Part shown: positions 13,163 to 15,722 of the stretch, one piece after another | Position numbering within the stretch: position 1 is the first letter of the stretch | Layout of the letters: every line of letters begins with the position of its first letter | Source: Desulfobacterales bacterium | GTDB lineage: Bacteria > Desulfobacterota > Desulfobacteria > Desulfobacterales > JAFDCJ01 | Direction of reading: 5' to 3' | Assembly (NCBI GenBank): GCA_020345785.1 | Contig: CP070771.1 | Coordinates: 3,207,744-3,223,465, forward strand | Length of the DNA: 15,722 bases | The notes under the pieces: model-generated | What the model was told of the DNA's origin: nothing | The model's input: only the letters and a program-made list of their open reading frames with translations | Database searches by the model: none | Program-made: the position numbers and the translations under genes

Positions 13163-14463
13163 GCCCCGTTACGACCGGACTTGTCGGCATTGGATTATTG
13201 CTTTTACTGTTTCTTCTCAATATGCCGGTGGGCTTTGCCATGGGTTTTGTGGGAGTTGTCGGTTTTGCCTATCTGGCGGACACCGGACCCGCCCTCAGTA
13301 TTCTTGCGCAGGACATCTTTGAACAATATTCTTCCTATCCCTTAAGTGTCATTCCCATGTTTATTCTGATGGGAACTTTTGCTTTTGCCTCAGGCATCAG
13401 CCGCAGACTTTATAGAACCGCCTATGCCTGGGTCGGAGAGTACCGGGGCGGATTGACGATTGCAACCGTCATTGCCTGTGCCGGTTTTGCCGCTATTTGC
13501 GGGTCCACGGCAGCTACAGCAGCCACGATGGGAAAAATCGCGCTGCCTGAGATGAAAAAATACAAATACAACGATACGCTGGCAACCGGAACCGTCGCCG
13601 CCTCCGGCACCCTTGGAATCCTCATTCCTCCGAGCACTATTCTCATCGTTTACGGCATCCTGACCGAGGAATCCATCGGCAAACTTTTCATTGCCGGCGT
13701 ATTGCCGGGCATTTTGCTCAGTTTGGCTTTTGTAGCAACTGTTGTTATCCTTTGCCTGCGCAATCCGCAGCTGGGCCCGCCGGGTGCCCCCACCAGCTTT
13801 AGAGAAAAAATTGCGGCCGCCTCAGGAATTGTCGAAGCCGTGCTTTTGTTTCTGTTAACCATCGGCGGACTGTTTCTGGGGTGGTTCAGTCCGACCCAGG
13901 CCGGGGCTATTGGCGCCGGCGGTGCGTTGATCATAGGCTTGGTGCGCCGCCAGTTGAACTGGAAGGATTTTATGGACGCTGTCAGAGAAGGTTTGCGAAC
14001 ATCCTGTATGGTACTGGTGATCATTACGGGGGCTACCATCTTCGGCCATTTCATGGCGATATCCACCATACCCTTTGCACTTGCGGATTGGATAGAAAAC
14101 CTTGCCATTTCCCGTGTTGCTCTGATAGGGGTAATTATTTTTCTTTATTTTATCGGCGGTTTTTTTATGGATTCCATGGCCCTGGTGGTCGTGACCATCC
14201 CCATCTTTTTTCCGGTTGTCATGCAATTGGGCTTTGACCCGATCTGGTTTGGCGTTATCATCGTGCTGGTTGCGGAGATGGGAGTCATTACCCCGCCTGT
14301 CGGGGTAAACGTGTTTGTCATCAAAGGTATCGCGCCCGATATTCCATTGCACAGGATTTTCCGAGGTATTCTTCCATTCCTTGTCGCGCTTATCTTCATT
14401 ACGATTTTGCTGACGATCTTTCCGCAAATTGCCACTTTTTTGCCAAACCTTGTGACGTATTAG
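13159..14463 (+). CDS. dctM: TRAP transporter large permease, DctM family
   Basis: 434 aa inner-membrane transporter subunit (about 12 helices) that moves the substrate using a sodium or proton gradient. Seen: NMPVGFAMGFVG near the start; the first scaffold/transport repeat with CGSTAATAATMGKIALPEMK; ASGTLGILIPPSTILIVYGI; LFIAGVLPGILL; and the second repeat GGFFMDSMALVVVTIPIFFP then GVITPPVGVNVFVIKGIA. All are hallmark DctM segments, full length. The ATGA overlap with dctQ indicates coupling. The stop codon at 14461-14463 is one base from the stop of the convergent ferredoxin gene, leaving no room for a terminator between them. Confidence 0.96.
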   Translation: MSPVTTGLVGIGLLLLLFLLNMPVGFAMGFVGVVGFAYLADTGPALSILAQDIFEQYSSYPLSVIPMFILMGTFAFASGISRRLYRTAYAWVGEYRGGLTIATVIACAGFAAICGSTAATAATMGKIALPEMKKYKYNDTLATGTVAASGTLGILIPPSTILIVYGILTEESIGKLFIAGVLPGILLSLAFVATVVILCLRNPQLGPPGAPTSFREKIAAASGIVEAVLLFLLTIGGLFLGWFSPTQAGAIGAGGALIIGLVRRQLNWKDFMDAVREGLRTSCMVLVIITGATIFGHFMAISTIPFALADWIENLAISRVALIGVIIFLYFIGGFFMDSMALVVVTIPIFFPVVMQLGFDPIWFGVIIVLVAEMGVITPPVGVNVFVIKGIAPDIPLHRIFRGILPFLVALIFITILLTIFPQIATFLPNLVTY

Positions 14464-14464
14464 C

Positions 14465-14932
14465 CTATTTCATCCGCTGGGGAAGGGCCTCATGGACGAG
14501 GCGTTCGGAGAGTGTTTGGGTTTTGCCCCATGAAATGCAGCGGGTGGGACACACCGAGTAGCAGGCCGGCGCTGTATTGTTTTTCAGACGATCAACACAG
14601 AGATCGCATTTGACGGCTGTTTCCCGATTATCGTCATACTGCATGGCCCCGAAGGGACAGGCTTCCAAACACTCCTTACAGCCGATACACAATTCTTCAT
14701 CGATGAGAACCAGGCCCATTTCATTCCTTGAAATGGCTTCCACCGGGCAAGCTTCCCTGCACGGCGCATTGGCACAGTGGTGGCAATAAACCGGGAAAAA
14801 ATCAGCTGATTTTTCGATGACCCGCACTAAACGCGGCCCGATACCCAGTTCGTGTTCCTGCTTGCAGGCTACCTCACAGGCATGGCAGCCCATGCAGTCT
14901 TTCTTGTAAAACATTAATGAGACTTTTGACAT
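14465..14932 (-). CDS. Four-cluster [4Fe-4S] ferredoxin-type electron-transfer subunit
   Basis: 155 aa of the HycB/DmsB-like polyferredoxin type. Seen: four Cys groups: C13-x2-C16-x2-C19-x3-C23; YCHHCANAPCREACP (C-x2-C-x4-C-x3-C-P); CIGCKECLEACP; and CDLCVDRL...C-x3-CP. This is the cross-paired pattern that binds four [4Fe-4S] clusters. No signal or membrane segment, so cytoplasmic. Such proteins are the electron-transfer partner of aldehyde:ferredoxin oxidoreductases or molybdopterin enzymes; no such partner is in the window, since the next gene on this strand upstream is the DUF1566 protein and downstream DNA is dctM in antisense. It might serve the dehalogenase-like protein, but that is speculation. 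A strong GGAGG lies 7 nt before the ATG at 14932. Confidence 0.93.
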   Translation of the reverse strand: MSKVSLMFYKKDCMGCHACEVACKQEHELGIGPRLVRVIEKSADFFPVYCHHCANAPCREACPVEAISRNEMGLVLIDEELCIGCKECLEACPFGAMQYDDNRETAVKCDLCVDRLKNNTAPACYSVCPTRCISWGKTQTLSERLVHEALPQRMK

Positions 14933-15024
14933 CGCAAATCCTCCTATCTGAGCGAGTTCTCAATCTTGTCTAATGAAGCTCTGCACAAGATACTTTTATT
15001 AGCTGCAAAAGCGCCAATGAATAT

Positions 15025-15059
15025 CCAATAACCAATAACGAATAACTAATAACCAACAA
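15025..15059 (+). repeat. Heptamer array (CCAATAA type) abutting the DUF1566 gene
   Basis: Five in-phase 7-mers: CCAATAA, CCAATAA, CGAATAA, CTAATAA, CCAACAA. The array ends at the base directly before the stop codon of the DUF1566 gene. Same family as 9258-9299. Confidence 0.8.
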
Positions 15060-15437
15060 TCATCCCCGCACACAACGCACATGATATGCATTTGTCTTGT
15101 AGTAACTGAGCACATAGGCGCCGTCAAACATCACAATCCAGGCGCTGTCTTTATCTGGTCCAAAAGTGGTTGAGGACCAATAGCTCAAGGGATCTCGAAA
15201 TGGAACCTCTTTCCTCATGACCGGTCGGTAGACAGTTCGATCCAGTAAAGTTTCCAGTTCTCTTGCCGTCGGCAAACGCCAATCCTCTTTCCCGTTTATG
15301 GATAACGAGCCGGCATAGGATTGCGCTGCGTGCCAGTTCATCCGTCCCGGGGAATCGCACTGCCATTCCAGGCCGGTTGCAGGATCGGTCCAGGTGGCCG
15401 TAATTGCCGACTCTTGTTCAATTGCTCCGCCCGTCAT
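15060..15437 (-). CDS. Stand-alone DUF1566 (Lcl C-terminal) domain protein
   Basis: 125 aa consisting almost entirely of one DUF1566 domain. Seen: TWTDPATGLEWQ (residues ~15-26), NWHAAQSYAGSL, EDWRLPTARELETLLD (the most diagnostic stretch, about 51-66), DPLSYWSSTTFG (about 82-93), SAWIVMFDGAYV and the closing AYHVRCVRG. The domain is known from the C-terminus of the Legionella collagen-like adhesin Lcl and from many secreted or surface proteins; its biochemical role is mostly unknown. Here there is no signal peptide or partner domain. The ATG at 15437 has no ribosome site; the frame is open only about ten codons further, into repeat DNA, so the original 5' end may have been lost or replaced. 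Heptamer arrays touch both ends of the gene. Confidence 0.8.
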   Translation of the reverse strand: MTGGAIEQESAITATWTDPATGLEWQCDSPGRMNWHAAQSYAGSLSINGKEDWRLPTARELETLLDRTVYRPVMRKEVPFRDPLSYWSSTTFGPDKDSAWIVMFDGAYVLSYYKTNAYHVRCVRG

Positions 15438-15442
15438 ATTCG

Positions 15443-15517
15443 CATATTCAAAATCACAAATCCCAAATCACAAACCCCAAACAATTTCCAATGACCTAAA
15501 TTCTAAATTCCAAACGG
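15443..15517 (+). repeat. Heptamer arrays (CAAATCC and TAAATTC types)
   Basis: 15443-15484: CATATTC, AAAATCA, CAAATCC, CAAATCA, CAAACCC, CAAACAA, in phase; after a 12-bp break, 15497-15517: TAAATTC, TAAATTC, CAAACGG. Confidence 0.8.
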
Positions 15518-15722
15518 GACTCAATTTACTTTAGTGATTGCTTCAGAGAATATGCGATCCTTTATCACGAAAGCACGAAAGATCTCAAACATGAAAACAT
15601 AAAACAGCTGGATTTTCTTGATTAAGTTTGTTTCGCTCATTGAGTGTTGTGATTTGGGATTTACCCTTCGGCTCTGCTCAGTGTGGTGAGCTTGTCGAAT
15701 CATTTGTTATTTGGTGCTTGGA
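15518..15722. other. Gene-free right end
   Basis: No supportable gene. A 60-codon minus-strand frame (15521-15703) has no ribosome site and passes through repeat DNA. TCACGAAAG/CACGAAAG at about 15566-15581 is a further short direct repeat, and GATTTGG, GATTTAC near 15650-15663 continue the 7-bp theme. Confidence 0.5.
15667..15699 (+). repeat. Imperfect hairpin repeat
   Basis: TTCG (15667-15670) pairs with CGAA (15696-15699) and GCTCA (15676-15680) with TGAGC (15687-15691) around a GTGTGG loop. The word resembles a dispersed intergenic hairpin repeat I have seen in many anaerobe genomes; that recollection is unverified here. Confidence 0.5.

Noticed and set aside
15060..15437. Diversity-generating retroelement (DUF1566 target plus Avd-like four-helix relic)
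   Set aside because: No reverse transcriptase and no template repeat of the gene's 3' end is visible; the four-helix relic is 8 kb away and fits the IVS-protein branch better. A template/RT search in flanking sequence could reopen this.
15521..15703. 60-codon minus-strand frame at the right end
   Set aside because: No ribosome site, and it runs through the hairpin repeat and short direct repeats.

Overview
The window looks like a chromosomal fragment of an anaerobic, moderate-GC member of the Desulfobacterota (Desulfobacterales/Desulfatiglans-like), probably from sediment. This is an inference from gene content: a membrane-anchored reductive-dehalogenase-like protein, a phenylacetate-CoA-ligase relative, a full TRAP transporter, a four-cluster ferredoxin, a DUF1566 protein and long degenerate short-repeat intergenic stretches. 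No rRNA, tRNA or other phylogenetic marker is present, so the taxonomy is soft.

Left part (1-6435), all on the minus strand. Read 5'->3' on that strand: a PaaI-type thioesterase, a GntR/FCD regulator with a probable self-operator, a family-1 sugar-type ABC substrate-binding protein, two MalF/MalG-type permeases, a degenerate aldo/keto reductase, and a secreted protein of unknown family that runs off the window. The ABC ATPase is not in the window. A strong hairpin lies between the binding protein and the first permease.

Boundary (6436-7199). An approximately 0.5-kb element has near-perfect terminal inverted repeats, internal inverted heptamer blocks and a frameshifted minus-strand relic of a four-helix-bundle (23S-rRNA-intervening-sequence-protein family) gene. 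It separates the left minus-strand genes from the plus-strand genes.

Middle and right part (7200-14463), plus strand: a reductive-dehalogenase-like protein with three N-terminal membrane helices and no Tat signal; a 717-bp gene-free stretch built largely of 7-bp-periodic degenerate repeats; a PaaK-family aryl-CoA ligase translationally coupled to a 62-aa protein; and a DctP-DctQ-DctM TRAP transporter. A plausible but unproven reading is uptake (TRAP), CoA activation (ligase), reductive dehalogenation (RdhA-like) and thioester release (PaaI-like) of an aromatic or halo-aromatic acid.

Right end (14465-15722), minus strand: a polyferredoxin whose stop codon is one base from the DctM stop, then a stand-alone DUF1566 protein bracketed by heptamer arrays, then gene-free repeat DNA.

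The most unusual large-scale signal is the recurrence of about a dozen intergenic blocks of unrelated sequence that share a strict 7-bp period. The most interesting genes are the self-anchored RdhA, the aldo/keto reductase lacking three of four catalytic residues, and the IVS-like element outside rRNA.
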